Below, piece by piece: positions 53,865 to 62,645 of a stretch of DNA of 64,000 bases (its first letter is position 1; every line of letters begins with the position of its first letter). The stretch is from Flagellimonas marinaquae. Its GTDB lineage: Bacteria > Bacteroidota > Bacteroidia > Flavobacteriales > Flavobacteriaceae. The notes beneath the pieces are model-generated. The model made no database searches, had not been told where the DNA came from, and worked only from the letters and a program-made list of their open reading frames with translations. The position numbers were made by a program, and so were the translations under genes. The stretch spans positions 434,001 to 498,000 of the forward strand of contig NZ_RZMZ01000015.1 in assembly GCF_003992675.1 (NCBI RefSeq), written 5' to 3'.

Positions 53865-53905
53865 AACAAAAGCCATTTCCTTGTTTTTACCAAGGAGATG
53901 GCTTT
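53865..53905 (-). terminator. intrinsic terminator of an unassigned minus-strand transcript
   Basis: Arms AAAGCCATTTCCTTG (53869-53883) and CAAGGAGATGGCTTT (53891-53905) pair at 14 of 15 positions (the mismatch is C-A on the minus RNA). On the minus strand the stem is followed by TGTTTTTTAAC. It has no gene immediately upstream on that strand. Confidence 0.75.
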
Positions 53906-54336
53906 CAGATAGGACTCAGGAAATGTTTGGTGGTACCAAACTACAATCATTTCGAATGCACCTTTGCCCTTTCGACGTTTGCTTTGCTATGCTCTTAATT
54001 TTTCAACTAATCTACATTCTGCAAAGTAGTATACTGTGATTTCCTAGACTTTATCAAAATGGAAAATTGCTCTTCCATTCGCACATAAAATTCTATTTCT
54101 CATTAGTGTTCGCCAAAGCGTTTCCTAAATCGAAAATCCTTTGTGTGATCAGTAGTGTTACCAATTCAAAGGATATCCACAGTTTTAAAGAACGTCAACT
54201 TTAAATCGATATAATAATGAGGGTATCAGTATTATATCTTTTACTAAAGTAGTTTGGAAAATTGATTCTGGCAATTTTTTAAGCCATTAAAAATCAACAC
54301 GATATGAACCGATGTTATTAACAATTGTTCATAAAA

Positions 54337-54360
54337 AAAGCACCCGGTTTCGGGTGCTTT
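54337..54360 (-). terminator. intrinsic terminator after rplS
   Basis: Stem AAAGCACCCG / CGGGTGCTTT, four-base loop, followed by TTTTTTT on the minus strand, 22 bp after the rplS stop. Confidence 0.93.
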
Positions 54361-54381
54361 TTCTTGTAATGTGGGATGAAA

Positions 54382-54732
54382 CTATCCCTTAACTTCTTTA
54401 ATACGGGCCTTTTTACCGGTAAGACCTCTAAAGTAGAAGATTCTTGATCTACGTACTTTACCTTTTTTGTTTACTTCAATTCTTTGCAAAGCAGGCATGT
54501 TTAAAGGGAAAATTCTTTCCACTCCAACGGTACCGGACATTTTGCGAATGGTGAAAGTCTCGGTGGCACCGCTACCTCTTCTTTGTATTACCACGCCCTT
54601 GAAGAACTGGGTACGTGTTTTTTCACCTTCCTTGATTTCGTAATAAACAGTGATGGTATCACCAGCTGAAAATTTTGGAAATTCTTTTTTTGGAACAAAT
54701 TCGTCTTCAACAAATTTTACTAAGGATTCCAT
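54382..54732 (-). CDS. rplS: 50S ribosomal protein L19
   Basis: Large-subunit protein at the 30S-50S interface. The ATG at 54732 gives 116 residues (MESLVKFVEDEF); the longer ORF starts upstream with unlike residues. Family landmarks are FSAGDTITVYYEIKEGEKTRT near 26-46, VIQRRGSGATETFTIRKMSG near 53-72, VGVERIFPLNMPALQRIEVN and RIFYFRGLTGKKARIKE. It lies downstream of trmD with its own promoter, the usual trmD-rplS pairing. Confidence 0.98.
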   Translation of the reverse strand: MESLVKFVEDEFVPKKEFPKFSAGDTITVYYEIKEGEKTRTQFFKGVVIQRRGSGATETFTIRKMSGTVGVERIFPLNMPALQRIEVNKKGKVRRSRIFYFRGLTGKKARIKEVKG

Positions 54733-54802
54733 TTTTGTCTTTTTAATTGTTTGTGTCAAGATCAACTTTCACGGATTTCGTCAGAGGTTGATTTTGAGAT
54801 TG

Positions 54803-54832
54803 CAAAAGTAATGCAATATTTAGAAATAGCAA
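54803..54832 (-). promoter_or_regulatory. promoter of rplS
   Basis: Minus-strand TTG (54830-54832), 19 bp spacer, TACTTTTG (54803-54810), an ideal Bacteroidota promoter between trmD and rplS. So rplS can be expressed without trmD. Confidence 0.75.
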
Positions 54833-54848
54833 GTGGTTTTTTTACTTT

Positions 54849-55535
54849 TCAGTCGCCCTCATTTTCCAATAAGTCGGGCCTTCTTTCACGGGTACGCTCC
54901 AAGGCCTGCTGTTCGCGCCATTTTTCGATTTTGGGAAAGTTGCCGCTCAACAATATTTGGGGCACTTCCCTTCCCTTATACTCTGCTGGACGTGTGTATA
55001 CTGGAGGTGCCAATAAATTGTCCTGAAACGTATCGGTCAGGGCAGAGGTTTCATCGTTCAACACACCCGGAAGCAAACGGATGACGGCATCGCACAGGAT
55101 GGCCGCAGCCAATTCTCCTCCAGATAGCACATAATCACCAATCGAAATCTCTCGGGTTACAAACATATCCCTCACCCGCTGGTCCACTCCCTTGTAATGT
55201 CCGCAAAGCACAATAATATTTCCTTTCATGGAAATCTCATTGGCCATGCCTTGGTTTAGGGTCTTTCCATCAGGGGTCATATAAATGACTTCGTCATAGT
55301 CCCGCTGTGCTTTGAGTTCGGAAATGCACTTGTCGATAGGTTCCACCATCATTACCATACCGGCCCCGCCTCCAAATGGGTAGTCGTCCACTTGCTTGTA
55401 GTTTCCCGAGGCATAGTCCCTCAAATTATGAAGATGCACCTCTACCAATCCTTTTTCAATGGCCCGCTTTAGTATGGAGGCTTCAAAAGGACTTTGTAAA
55501 AGTTCGGGAAGTACAGTGATGATGTCAATCCGCAT
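54849..55535 (-). CDS. trmD: tRNA (guanine-37 N1)-methyltransferase
   Basis: SPOUT methyltransferase placing m1G at position 37 of certain tRNAs, preventing frameshifts. The 228-residue protein begins [20 protein letters not shown]. The trefoil-knot AdoMet region is [18 protein letters not shown] near 109-126 and [19 protein letters not shown] near 128-146, with the catalytic Asp in the [22 protein letters not shown] region. [12 protein letters not shown] near 51-62 is diagnostic. A TACTTTTG box is at 55565-55572. Confidence 0.98.
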   Translation of the reverse strand: MRIDIITVLPELLQSPFEASILKRAIEKGLVEVHLHNLRDYASGNYKQVDDYPFGGGAGMVMMVEPIDKCISELKAQRDYDEVIYMTPDGKTLNQGMANEISMKGNIIVLCGHYKGVDQRVRDMFVTREISIGDYVLSGGELAAAILCDAVIRLLPGVLNDETSALTDTFQDNLLAPPVYTRPAEYKGREVPQILLSGNFPKIEKWREQQALERTRERRPDLLENEGD

Positions 55536-55603
55536 GGATCTTGTTGATGAATGTTATTGTGCCGCAAAAGTAATCAAACCTATTGTAAAAAAGGCCAAAA
55601 AGG

Positions 55604-55630
55604 AAAAGGCTCCCATTTGGGAGCCTTTTT
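55604..55630 (-). terminator. intrinsic terminator between the coiled-coil membrane protein and trmD
   Basis: Stem AAAGGCTCCCA / TGGGAGCCTTT, two-base loop, with T-rich flank on the minus strand. It ends the gene at 55633 on the minus strand. Confidence 0.85.
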
Positions 55631-55632
55631 AC

Positions 55633-56238
55633 CTATTTTTTCTGCTTGTTCAGCTCATCCTGCAGCTGTCTGCTGATTTTCTGTTCGCGCTCCAAGGCCC
55701 GTCGCCTATGGTTCTGATATTCCTCCTCCAAGTCGGCAAGGGCAGATTTGGCCTGCTGCGTCAAGAAATTACTGTTCCTGAACCGGTAGATAAAGAACAA
55801 CAGAAGCAACAACAGCCCAAAAATGATGGACCACAGTATAAAGTTGTATGTTCCTTTGCTGACCATGGCTCCAAAAAATGAAATACTGTCCTTTTCTTCG
55901 GTGACGGCATTCAATTTATTGGTGGTTTCCTGCAACTTGGCATTCAAATCTTCGATTTCTGCATCATTGGCTGTAATGGTAGCCGATAAGTCCTTGATGG
56001 TTTTATTGGCCGTTTCTATGGAATCAAAGATGTTGTTCTTTGTTTTATAGAGGTCGGATAGCTTAATGACTTCGTACTGGATACCGTTGGCACGATAGTT
56101 TCCTGACTTACTTTCCAATTCCTCAAATTGTCCTCGTAAGGTATTGTCCTGCGCTGCATCTTCTTCCTGTGCCTGTATGGACAAGGCGGGAATAAATATG
56201 AGTAGGGCGAATAAAATGCGTAAATGCTTCATGTTCAA
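55633..56238 (-). CDS. hypothetical coiled-coil membrane protein
   Basis: A protein of about 200 residues with a signal peptide (ILFALLIFIPALSIQAQ), a periplasmic coiled coil at about 75-115 (KTIKDLSATITANDAEIEDL), one membrane helix at about 130-152 (FILWSIIFGLLLLLLFFIYR), and a charged, coiled C-terminal tail (LADLEEEYQNHRRRALEREQ). No named domain is recognised. Its location beside trmD probably explains names transferred from that gene in some annotations. The start may be MNMKH or MKHLRI (56232). Confidence 0.75.
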   Translation of the reverse strand: MNMKHLRILFALLIFIPALSIQAQEEDAAQDNTLRGQFEELESKSGNYRANGIQYEVIKLSDLYKTKNNIFDSIETANKTIKDLSATITANDAEIEDLNAKLQETTNKLNAVTEEKDSISFFGAMVSKGTYNFILWSIIFGLLLLLLFFIYRFRNSNFLTQQAKSALADLEEEYQNHRRRALEREQKISRQLQDELNKQKK

Positions 56239-56340
56239 TTATGTTCTCGTGTTAAATTTAGATTAAGGGCGGGACGAAATTACGTCAATAAACCAAATTT
56301 AAAAAACTGAAAGCCGGTTCTTTGAACAATTCGTACCTTC

Positions 56341-57789
56341 TTAATAGTAGGTATAACGCCTAACTTTGGCGATATATTTCGCCAATCGGATAACTTGATG
56401 GGAATATCCGTACTCATTGTCATACCAAATGTAAAGTACGATATTTTTCCCATCGGGCGCCACAATGGTCGCCTTGCTATCATAAATGGATGGCGCTGTG
56501 GTTCCTACAATGTCCGAAGATACCAGTTCATTGCTCAACGCATATTTGATCTGTTCCACCAAATCACCTTCGAGTGCATATTTTTTTAAAATGGTGTCCA
56601 CGCCTTCTTTGGAGGTTTTGTTTTTCACCTCTAGGTTAAGAATGGCCAACGATCCATTGGGTACGGGAACCCGAATCGCATTGGAAGTCAATTTTCCCTT
56701 TAGGGAAGGGAGTGCTTTGGCTACTGCCGTGCCCGCACCAGTTTCTGTAATGACCATGTTGAGCGCGGCCGCACGGCCCCTGCGGTATTTGCTGTGCATA
56801 TTGTCCACCAGATTTTGGTCGTTGGTGTAGGCATGGATGGTCTCCAAATGTCCCTTTTTGATACCCAAGGAATCCTCAATTACCTTGAGGATCGGTGTAA
56901 TGGCATTGGTAGTGCAGGAGGCTGCCGAATAAATATTCGTCTTGTCAGGGTCAAAATCTTTGTGATTTACCCCGTGCACAATATTGGGGACCTCTTTACC
57001 GGGAGCTGTTAGCAATACTTTGTTTGCCCCTTTGGATTTTAAATGACGGGAAAGGGCTGTTTTGTCCCTAAAGGCACCGGTATTGTCAATGATCAATGCA
57101 TTGCTGATGCCATGTTTGGTGTAATCGATATCTTCGGGTTGATTGGCGCTGATGATTTTCACCGTAGTACCATTGATGATCAATGCCTGTTTATTTTCGT
57201 CCACATCCACGGTTCCAGTAAAGGGGCCGTGCACAGAATCGGTTTTGAGGAGTGCTGCCCGTTTTTCCAGCATTTCCCTGTTCAGCTCGCCGCGGACCAC
57301 AATGGCCCGTAAGCGTAACTGGCTGCCGCGTCCGGTTTTGGCCATAAGTTCACGTGCCACCAATCGGCCAATACGCCCAAATCCGTAGAGTACCACATCT
57401 TTGGGTTTTATGGCCTTGGAGGATTGCGCATCCTTCAGCTTATCGATTACAAAAGCCTTTACATTGAGGTGGGCATTCTGGCTGGAGTTGTACTCATAGG
57501 TCAATTTGCCAATATCCAGCTTGGCAGGAGGGAGGTTAAGGTCGTTAATGGCCCTTAATATTTCTACAGAATCAAAAATGGACATCGGTTTTTGAACAAA
57601 TTCACCGGCATATTCGTGCAGGTTGATGATGTCGCTTACATTTTTATCGATAATCTGATTTTTGAACAATACCACTTCAATAGCCTTGTCGTACCACAGG
57701 TCGCTAATGATTTTGATGAATTCAGTGGTTGCTTTTCGCCTATCTGCTTGAAAGGCTAGTTCTTTTTCGTAGGAAGAAATGTCACTCAT
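56341..57789 (-). CDS. glyceraldehyde-3-phosphate dehydrogenase, N-terminally extended type
   Basis: Oxidises glyceraldehyde 3-phosphate to 1,3-bisphosphoglycerate. The ATG at 57789 (MSDISSYEKELAFQADRRKA) gives 482 residues, about 140 more than the classical enzyme. The catalytic part starts at about residue 130 with VVLYGFGRIGRLVAREL (NAD site); the active Cys is in SAASCTTNAITPIL and the catalytic His in ETIHAYTNDQNLVD. Later segments, ALNMVITETGAGTAVAKALP and WYDNEYGYSHQVIRLAKYI, are typical. The extension is helical and has no named domain. Many Bacteroidota carry this long form in addition to a short one; which role this one plays is open. Confidence 0.93.
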   Translation of the reverse strand: MSDISSYEKELAFQADRRKATTEFIKIISDLWYDKAIEVVLFKNQIIDKNVSDIINLHEYAGEFVQKPMSIFDSVEILRAINDLNLPPAKLDIGKLTYEYNSSQNAHLNVKAFVIDKLKDAQSSKAIKPKDVVLYGFGRIGRLVARELMAKTGRGSQLRLRAIVVRGELNREMLEKRAALLKTDSVHGPFTGTVDVDENKQALIINGTTVKIISANQPEDIDYTKHGISNALIIDNTGAFRDKTALSRHLKSKGANKVLLTAPGKEVPNIVHGVNHKDFDPDKTNIYSAASCTTNAITPILKVIEDSLGIKKGHLETIHAYTNDQNLVDNMHSKYRRGRAAALNMVITETGAGTAVAKALPSLKGKLTSNAIRVPVPNGSLAILNLEVKNKTSKEGVDTILKKYALEGDLVEQIKYALSNELVSSDIVGTTAPSIYDSKATIVAPDGKNIVLYIWYDNEYGYSHQVIRLAKYIAKVRRYTYY

Positions 57790-57873
57790 GGAAAATGGTT
57801 GCGGTTGTACTGTTTGTGTATTTTCGGCAAAAATAGATATTTCAAACGTTTTCGTAAAAGCATTAGACATAAA

Positions 57874-57901
57874 AAAAGCGTCCTTTTAAAAAGACGCTTT
57901 T
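57874..57901 (-). terminator. intrinsic terminator after the Deg protease gene
   Basis: Stem AAAAGCGTC / GACGCTTTT, T-run on the minus strand. It is 19 bp after the Deg protease stop and upstream of the GAPDH gene. Confidence 0.85.
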
Positions 57902-57919
57902 AAGTGTTTTATTGGCACT

Positions 57920-59317
57920 TTATTGAAGGATCATGTGTTCCTTTTCACCATTCTGGTTGATCATGGTGAAACTGGTGCGTCCATATCGGGAAATCTCTCC
58001 AAAATATTTTTTGGCATCCTCAATATCGTTGACCTTGTTTCCATCAACCTCTACAATGATTTTATCTTTTAAGTCATACCTTTCATAACCTTGTGGAACA
58101 TCGGTAATCTTTACACCTTTGGACACCCCGAATTTTTTGATGTCTTCCTTGCTCAAGTTTTTTACCCTAAAGGCGGTAGCTGGAAGAATAACGCTGTTTT
58201 GTTTTTTCAGCGTCACATTTTTGACCAAACTCTTGCCATCTCGGTCCAAAGTGACCTGCACTACGTCCCCAGGCCTTTTGGCGGAAAGATACCCGGTAAG
58301 TTCGGAGAATTTTTGGATTTCGATATTATCTATCTTTTTGATGACATCGCCTTCCATCAAACCGGCATCTGCGGCACCGGATTCTTCCTCCACGCCGGCA
58401 ATGTAAACTCCTTCCAATTGGTCAAGGCCCATTTCAATGGCGGCAGGTGAATTCGTATTGGCGGCAGAAATACCCAGAAGTCCTTTTTGTACATTTCCAA
58501 ATTCCATAATGTCTTCTACCACTTTCTTCGCAATATTGCTGGGTACTGCAAAGGCATAGCCAACATATGAACCAGTTTGGGATGTAATGGCCGTATTGAT
58601 TCCGATAAGGTCACCATTGGTGTTCACCAAGGCACCGCCACTGTTTCCGGGATTCACTGCAGCATCTGTTTGGATAAAAGACTGGGTTCGTCTTGGTGAG
58701 AGCGATCTGGCTTTGGCGCTAACGATACCAGCAGTTACGGTAGATGTCAAATTAAAAGGGTTACCTACAGCTAATACCCATTCCCCAATTTTGGTATTGT
58801 CGGAATCTCCAAAGGCCAAATACGGGAGTGCATCTTCCGCATCGATTTTTAAGAGGGCAATATCGGAATCAGCATCTGTTCCTATCACCTCTGCCTCATA
58901 CGTTTTGTTATTGTTCAAGGTGACTTCCAACTGACTTGAGTTGGCAATCACGTGGTTGTTGGTCACGATATATCCATCCGGTGAAATGATAACACCTGAA
59001 CCTGTACCCACTTGCGGGGTTTGTTGGCGTTCATATCCATAAAAGAACTCTGCAATACTGGAAGGTCCTCTACTTAGGGTCATATTTTTAACGTGTACCA
59101 CAGAATTCACAGTTTTCTCGGCCGCTAACGTAAAATCAACCTCATTAATTCCAGCTCCCCTGGCCGAGGTATCCAAATTACTGGTGGTTACCAATGGTGT
59201 TTCCTGTTCCGAAGTGACCCATTTGTAGCTTTCCTTCTCAAAAAATAATTTGTAAGCTCCCAGTGTAATGGCTCCCGCAAATACGGAGACTAGGAATAAA
59301 CTCGCTATTTTCTTCAT
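57920..59317 (-). CDS. Do/Deg-family serine endopeptidase (DegP-like) with two PDZ domains
   Basis: Periplasmic chaperone-protease. N-terminal helix or signal anchor FLVSVFAGAITLGAYKLFFE. The trypsin-like domain covers about residues 85-270, with catalytic His in IVTNNHVIAN, Asp in GTDADSDIALLKIDAE and Ser in AAVNPGNSGGALVNT (Ser about 225). Two PDZ-type domains follow, with GLLGISAANTNSPAAIEMGL and KIIVEVDGNKVNDIEDAKKY. The 465 residues are normal for the family. It shares a divergent promoter region with dapF. Confidence 0.95.
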   Translation of the reverse strand: MKKIASLFLVSVFAGAITLGAYKLFFEKESYKWVTSEQETPLVTTSNLDTSARGAGINEVDFTLAAEKTVNSVVHVKNMTLSRGPSSIAEFFYGYERQQTPQVGTGSGVIISPDGYIVTNNHVIANSSQLEVTLNNNKTYEAEVIGTDADSDIALLKIDAEDALPYLAFGDSDNTKIGEWVLAVGNPFNLTSTVTAGIVSAKARSLSPRRTQSFIQTDAAVNPGNSGGALVNTNGDLIGINTAITSQTGSYVGYAFAVPSNIAKKVVEDIMEFGNVQKGLLGISAANTNSPAAIEMGLDQLEGVYIAGVEEESGAADAGLMEGDVIKKIDNIEIQKFSELTGYLSAKRPGDVVQVTLDRDGKSLVKNVTLKKQNSVILPATAFRVKNLSKEDIKKFGVSKGVKITDVPQGYERYDLKDKIIVEVDGNKVNDIEDAKKYFGEISRYGRTSFTMINQNGEKEHMILQ

Positions 59318-59426
59318 AATTCAATAATTATTTAACATTTAGCTCAATCAAAATTAAAAGTTTTCAATTCTCGGTCAGGTTGGTTTAACGCTGTTTTAAC
59401 TACAAAAAAAACCTTAAAGAATCCCA

Positions 59427-59434
59427 TATATTTG
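59427..59434 (+). promoter_or_regulatory. candidate -7 box of dapF
   Basis: TATATTTG, an exact TAnnTTTG, 17 bp before the dapF ATG. The -33 region is A-rich with no obvious TTG. Confidence 0.5.
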
Positions 59435-59451
59435 TTCCTTTGTAGCTGCTT

Positions 59452-60234
59452 ATGGAACTATCCTTTTTTAAATACCAAGGAACTGGGAACGATTTTGTAA
59501 TTATTGACAATCGTCAATCTGTATTCGACAAAAACAATACCAAGCTTGTGGCGGCGCTTTGCGACCGAAGATTTGGCATAGGTGCGGATGGTTTGATCCT
59601 GTTGGAAAATGACAAGATGTCGGATTTCAAGATGGTTTATTACAACTCAGACGGCGCGGAAAGTAGTATGTGTGGCAATGGAGGCCGTTGTTTGGTCGCT
59701 TTTGCCTATTTTTTGGGCGTTATCGACAAAGAAACCACTTTCAATGCGGTGGATGGTTTGCACTATGCAACCATTGAAGGGGATATTGTGAACTTAAAAA
59801 TGATGGATGTGGACAAAATCCACGAAAAACCAAACCACAGTTTTCTGGATACCGGTTCCCCGCACCATGTGCAATTGGTGACAGCGTTGGACAAGTTCGA
59901 TGTACAAAAAGAGGGCAAAAAACTCCGCTACGGCATTTATGGTGAGTCCGGAAGCAATATCAACTTTGTGGAACAGACCAAAGACAATGCTTTTGATGTA
60001 AGGACCTATGAAAGAGGAGTGGAAGGGGAGACCTTTTCCTGTGGAACCGGTGTAACTGCGGTGGCCTTGGCCATGCACGAATCGGGTAAGACGGCGGCCA
60101 ACGAAGTGCACATTCATACCATTGGAGGCGATTTAACCATTTCCTTTGAGAAAAAGGACGGTAAGTACAGGAATATTTTTTTAAAAGGACCCGCCATTCA
60201 GGTGTTTAAAGGAACCATAGAATGCTCAATCTAA
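59452..60234 (+). CDS. dapF: diaminopimelate epimerase
   Basis: Converts LL- to meso-diaminopimelate for lysine and peptidoglycan. The 260 residues hold both catalytic Cys: ESSMCGNGGRCLVAF near 72-86 and FSCGTGVTAVALAM near 195-208. GTGNDFVIIDNR near the start and SNINFVEQ are diagnostic. Its 3' end overlaps the GNAT gene by 13 bp, starting an operon dapF-GNAT-mltG. Confidence 0.98.
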   Translation: MELSFFKYQGTGNDFVIIDNRQSVFDKNNTKLVAALCDRRFGIGADGLILLENDKMSDFKMVYYNSDGAESSMCGNGGRCLVAFAYFLGVIDKETTFNAVDGLHYATIEGDIVNLKMMDVDKIHEKPNHSFLDTGSPHHVQLVTALDKFDVQKEGKKLRYGIYGESGSNINFVEQTKDNAFDVRTYERGVEGETFSCGTGVTAVALAMHESGKTAANEVHIHTIGGDLTISFEKKDGKYRNIFLKGPAIQVFKGTIECSI

Positions 60235-60755
60235 AAGGAAAACAAGTTTATTTGAGGGCGCTGGAATCCACGGACCTCGATTTCCTGTACCAATTGGAAA
60301 ACGACACCTCCGTTTGGGAGTTGAGCGGTACCCTAAAGCCCTATTCCAAAAAGGTATTGCAGTTGTATTTGGACAATGCGCATAGGGATATTTACGAAGT
60401 AAAGCAATTGCGCCTGTGCATCAGTAATCTTCAAGATCAGTGTATAGGGTTGATTGATTTGTTCGATTTTGACCCTAAACATCGTCGTGCAGGTATAGGA
60501 ATTATCATTGTGGAACCTGGGGACCGAAATAAAGGTGCCGGGGCCGAAGCCTTATCGCTTTTGTGCAGCTATGCCTTTTCCACTTTGGATTTACATCAAC
60601 TGTATGCCAATATTTTGGAGGATAATGCGGCGAGTCTTCACCTATTCGAAAAAATGGGTTTTGAGAAGATAGGAATCAAAAAAGAATGGATCAGGACCAG
60701 TGAAGGGTTCAAGAACGAAATAATGTATCAAAAGATCAATAGGAATGAATCTTAA
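60222..60755 (+). CDS. GNAT family N-acetyltransferase
   Basis: Acetyltransferase of 177 residues similar to the RimJ/RimL-like type. The acetyl-CoA pocket motif is IGLIDLFDFDPKHRRAGIGI near 85-104, with GIIIVEPGDRNKGAGAEALS and ILEDNAASLHLFEKMGFEKI as the second motif. The N-terminal LNLKGKQVYLRALESTDLDF is typical. Acceptor unknown; it may be a protein N-terminus or small molecule. It overlaps both dapF and mltG. Confidence 0.9.
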   Translation: MLNLKGKQVYLRALESTDLDFLYQLENDTSVWELSGTLKPYSKKVLQLYLDNAHRDIYEVKQLRLCISNLQDQCIGLIDLFDFDPKHRRAGIGIIIVEPGDRNKGAGAEALSLLCSYAFSTLDLHQLYANILEDNAASLHLFEKMGFEKIGIKKEWIRTSEGFKNEIMYQKINRNES

Positions 60756-61788
60756 AAAAGTACTTTGGGCCACGGCCATTCTTGGGTTGTTGATATGTGG
60801 TTTTATCGCTTATCAGATTTACAACGCCATTTTCAGCCCCAACACCCAATTCAATAACGAAGAAGCGTATGTGTATATCGCTTCCGACGCTACCTTTCCC
60901 GAAGTCAAATCATCATTGGAGCCCTTGTTGAAGGATTTGTCCACTTTTGAAGCTGTTGCCAAGCGCAAAGGGTACACGGCAAACATTAAGGCGGGAAAGT
61001 ATGCCATTCAAAAAGGGATGAACAACAACGAAATCATCAATACGCTGCGGAGCAGAAACCTTCCGGTGCAGGTATCGTTCAACAACCAAGAGTCACTCGC
61101 ATCTTTGGCAGGAAGGATTGCCGAACAGATCGAGGCAGATAGCCTTTCCTTGCTCCAAACGCTTAATGACCCTGATTTTTTGGCATCGACCAAGTTTGAT
61201 GAGGACACCAAACTGGCCATGTACATTCCCAACACCTATGAATTCTTTTGGAATACCAAGGCAAATGGTTTTAGGGACCGGATGAAAGCCGAATACGACC
61301 GTTTTTGGAACGAAGAACGTTTACAAAAAGCAAAAAAACTGGGTCTGACTCCAAATGAGGTGACCTCTTTGGCCGCCATTGTGCAAAAGGAAACGGCCAA
61401 AGTGGATGAGCGACCAAGAGTGGCAGGGGTTTACCTTAATAGAATACGAAGGGGAATGCTGCTTCAGGCCGACCCAACGGTGATTTATGCCATCAAAAAG
61501 GAAACAGGAAATTACGACACCATTATAAAAAGAGTGCTGTTCCGCGATTTGGAAATGGATTCTCCCTACAATACCTATAAATACGCAGGGATTCCACCAG
61601 GGCCGATTACCATGCCGGACATTAGCTCCATTGATGCAGTTTTGAACCCAGAAAAGCACGATTACCTCTATTTTGTAGCCGACGTTTCCAACTTTGGATA
61701 CCACCTATTTGCCAAAACTTTGGCGCAACACAACCGAAATAAGGTGCAATACACCCGATGGCTCAACCAACAAAAGGTGATGCGATAG
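60745..61788 (+). CDS. mltG: endolytic murein transglycosylase
   Basis: Membrane-bound enzyme that cuts newly made glycan strands and sets their length. The 347 residues have one N-terminal helix (VLWATAILGLLICGFIAYQI) and a YceG-type domain with LSMYIPNTYEFFWNT-like sequence and the catalytic Glu in LAAIVQKETAKVDERPRVAG near 213-232. The later GMLLQADPTVIYAI and DSPYNTYKYAGIPPGPI are diagnostic. It overlaps the GNAT gene by 11 bp and with dapF links diaminopimelate supply to murein processing. Confidence 0.95.
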   Translation: MNLKKVLWATAILGLLICGFIAYQIYNAIFSPNTQFNNEEAYVYIASDATFPEVKSSLEPLLKDLSTFEAVAKRKGYTANIKAGKYAIQKGMNNNEIINTLRSRNLPVQVSFNNQESLASLAGRIAEQIEADSLSLLQTLNDPDFLASTKFDEDTKLAMYIPNTYEFFWNTKANGFRDRMKAEYDRFWNEERLQKAKKLGLTPNEVTSLAAIVQKETAKVDERPRVAGVYLNRIRRGMLLQADPTVIYAIKKETGNYDTIIKRVLFRDLEMDSPYNTYKYAGIPPGPITMPDISSIDAVLNPEKHDYLYFVADVSNFGYHLFAKTLAQHNRNKVQYTRWLNQQKVMR

Positions 61789-61939
61789 TGCTCTTTACCG
61801 TTGATTTTCATCACTTTAACGGATTTTAGGGTCGATTTAAGAAATCTTTATGAGCTTTAGGGTACCCATTAACTTATACCAACCTATCTTTGCCGGCCAA
61901 ATTGATTTTTGATACGTATATAGTATTGAGATCACAAAT

Positions 61940-62593
61940 ATGAAAATTATGAAAAGATGGATAGGTTTTGTTCTACATCTTGCCATGATCGTAGTTTTGA
62001 CAAGTTTTGGTTCTTACACTGTAATGAAAAAAGGGGATGTTGAAGTTCCCGACTCATTAAAAGTAACGACCAATTTGGAATTTTTTGCACCGCAAGATTC
62101 CATCACACTTCTTGACGAGGACGAGGTAACCCCTCCTTTTCTGGGTAAAGCTTTTAATGGCTTTAAGGAAGCACTAGCTTTTAAAGAATCCCAGGGCAAA
62201 TATCATAGCGTAAACACATTGGGTTATTTGGGAAAATACCAGTTTGGTAGCAGCACCCTGAATTTGATGGGAGTTTATGATATGGATGAGTTCCTGGGCA
62301 ACGCAGAGCTTCAGGAAAGGGCTTTTGCCGCCAATATTGCCCGTAACAAATGGATTTTGAGACGAGATATTAAACGCTTTAATGGAAAAACCATTGGTGG
62401 TATCAAGGTCACGGAATCTGGGATTTTGGCAGCGGCTCATTTGGCCGGGGCAGGCAACGTCAAAAAGTATCTACGATCGTATGGACAGAATGATGTAACT
62501 GATGCTTACGGAAGTAGTATCTCGTATTATTTGAAGAAATTTGCAGGATACGATATTTCCAACATCAAGCAACAGAAAAATGCCAAAGTATAA
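61940..62593 (+). CDS. exported lysozyme-like (putative lytic transglycosylase) protein
   Basis: A 217-residue protein with an N-terminal signal or anchor (WIGFVLHLAMIVVLTSFGSY) and a C-terminal lysozyme-like domain. ALAFKESQGKYHSVNTLGYL contains a Glu in the E-S-x-G context of lytic transglycosylases, and GYLGKYQFGSSTL is also seen in that superfamily, as is ILAAAHLAGAGNVKKYL. No LysM domain is visible. The role is inferred: murein remodelling, probably in the periplasm. An intrinsic terminator follows. Confidence 0.8.
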   Translation: MKIMKRWIGFVLHLAMIVVLTSFGSYTVMKKGDVEVPDSLKVTTNLEFFAPQDSITLLDEDEVTPPFLGKAFNGFKEALAFKESQGKYHSVNTLGYLGKYQFGSSTLNLMGVYDMDEFLGNAELQERAFAANIARNKWILRRDIKRFNGKTIGGIKVTESGILAAAHLAGAGNVKKYLRSYGQNDVTDAYGSSISYYLKKFAGYDISNIKQQKNAKV

Positions 62594-62616
62594 TCGGCAA
62601 TGTAAAACAACTAAAG

Positions 62617-62645
62617 AGGCCTCGAAATTCGGGGCCTTTTTTTAT
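62617..62645 (+). terminator. intrinsic terminator after the lysozyme-like gene
   Basis: AGGCC-T-CGAA / TTCG-G-GGCCT stem, then seven T. It overlaps the stop codon of the convergent RsmI-like gene. Confidence 0.85.

Larger units (their letters stand above)
53762..54381. other. 620 bp intergenic region between icd and rplS
   Basis: No convincing protein gene. It contains the icd -7 box, a strong hairpin with T-tail on the minus strand (53869-53905), the palindrome TTTGGT-ACC-ACCAAA around 53926-53940 and the rplS terminator (54337-54360). The space between 53908 and about 54300 could hold a small RNA on the minus strand. Confidence 0.6.

Noticed and set aside
53762..53950. 62-residue minus-strand ORF upstream of icd
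   Set aside because: It runs through the terminator-like hairpin and the icd -7 box, with no recognisable domain; more likely part of an RNA.
53941..54300. tRNA, tmRNA or RNase P RNA
   Set aside because: No cloverleaf, TTCGA arm with CCA end, or RNase P core could be found; kept only as a generic small RNA candidate.
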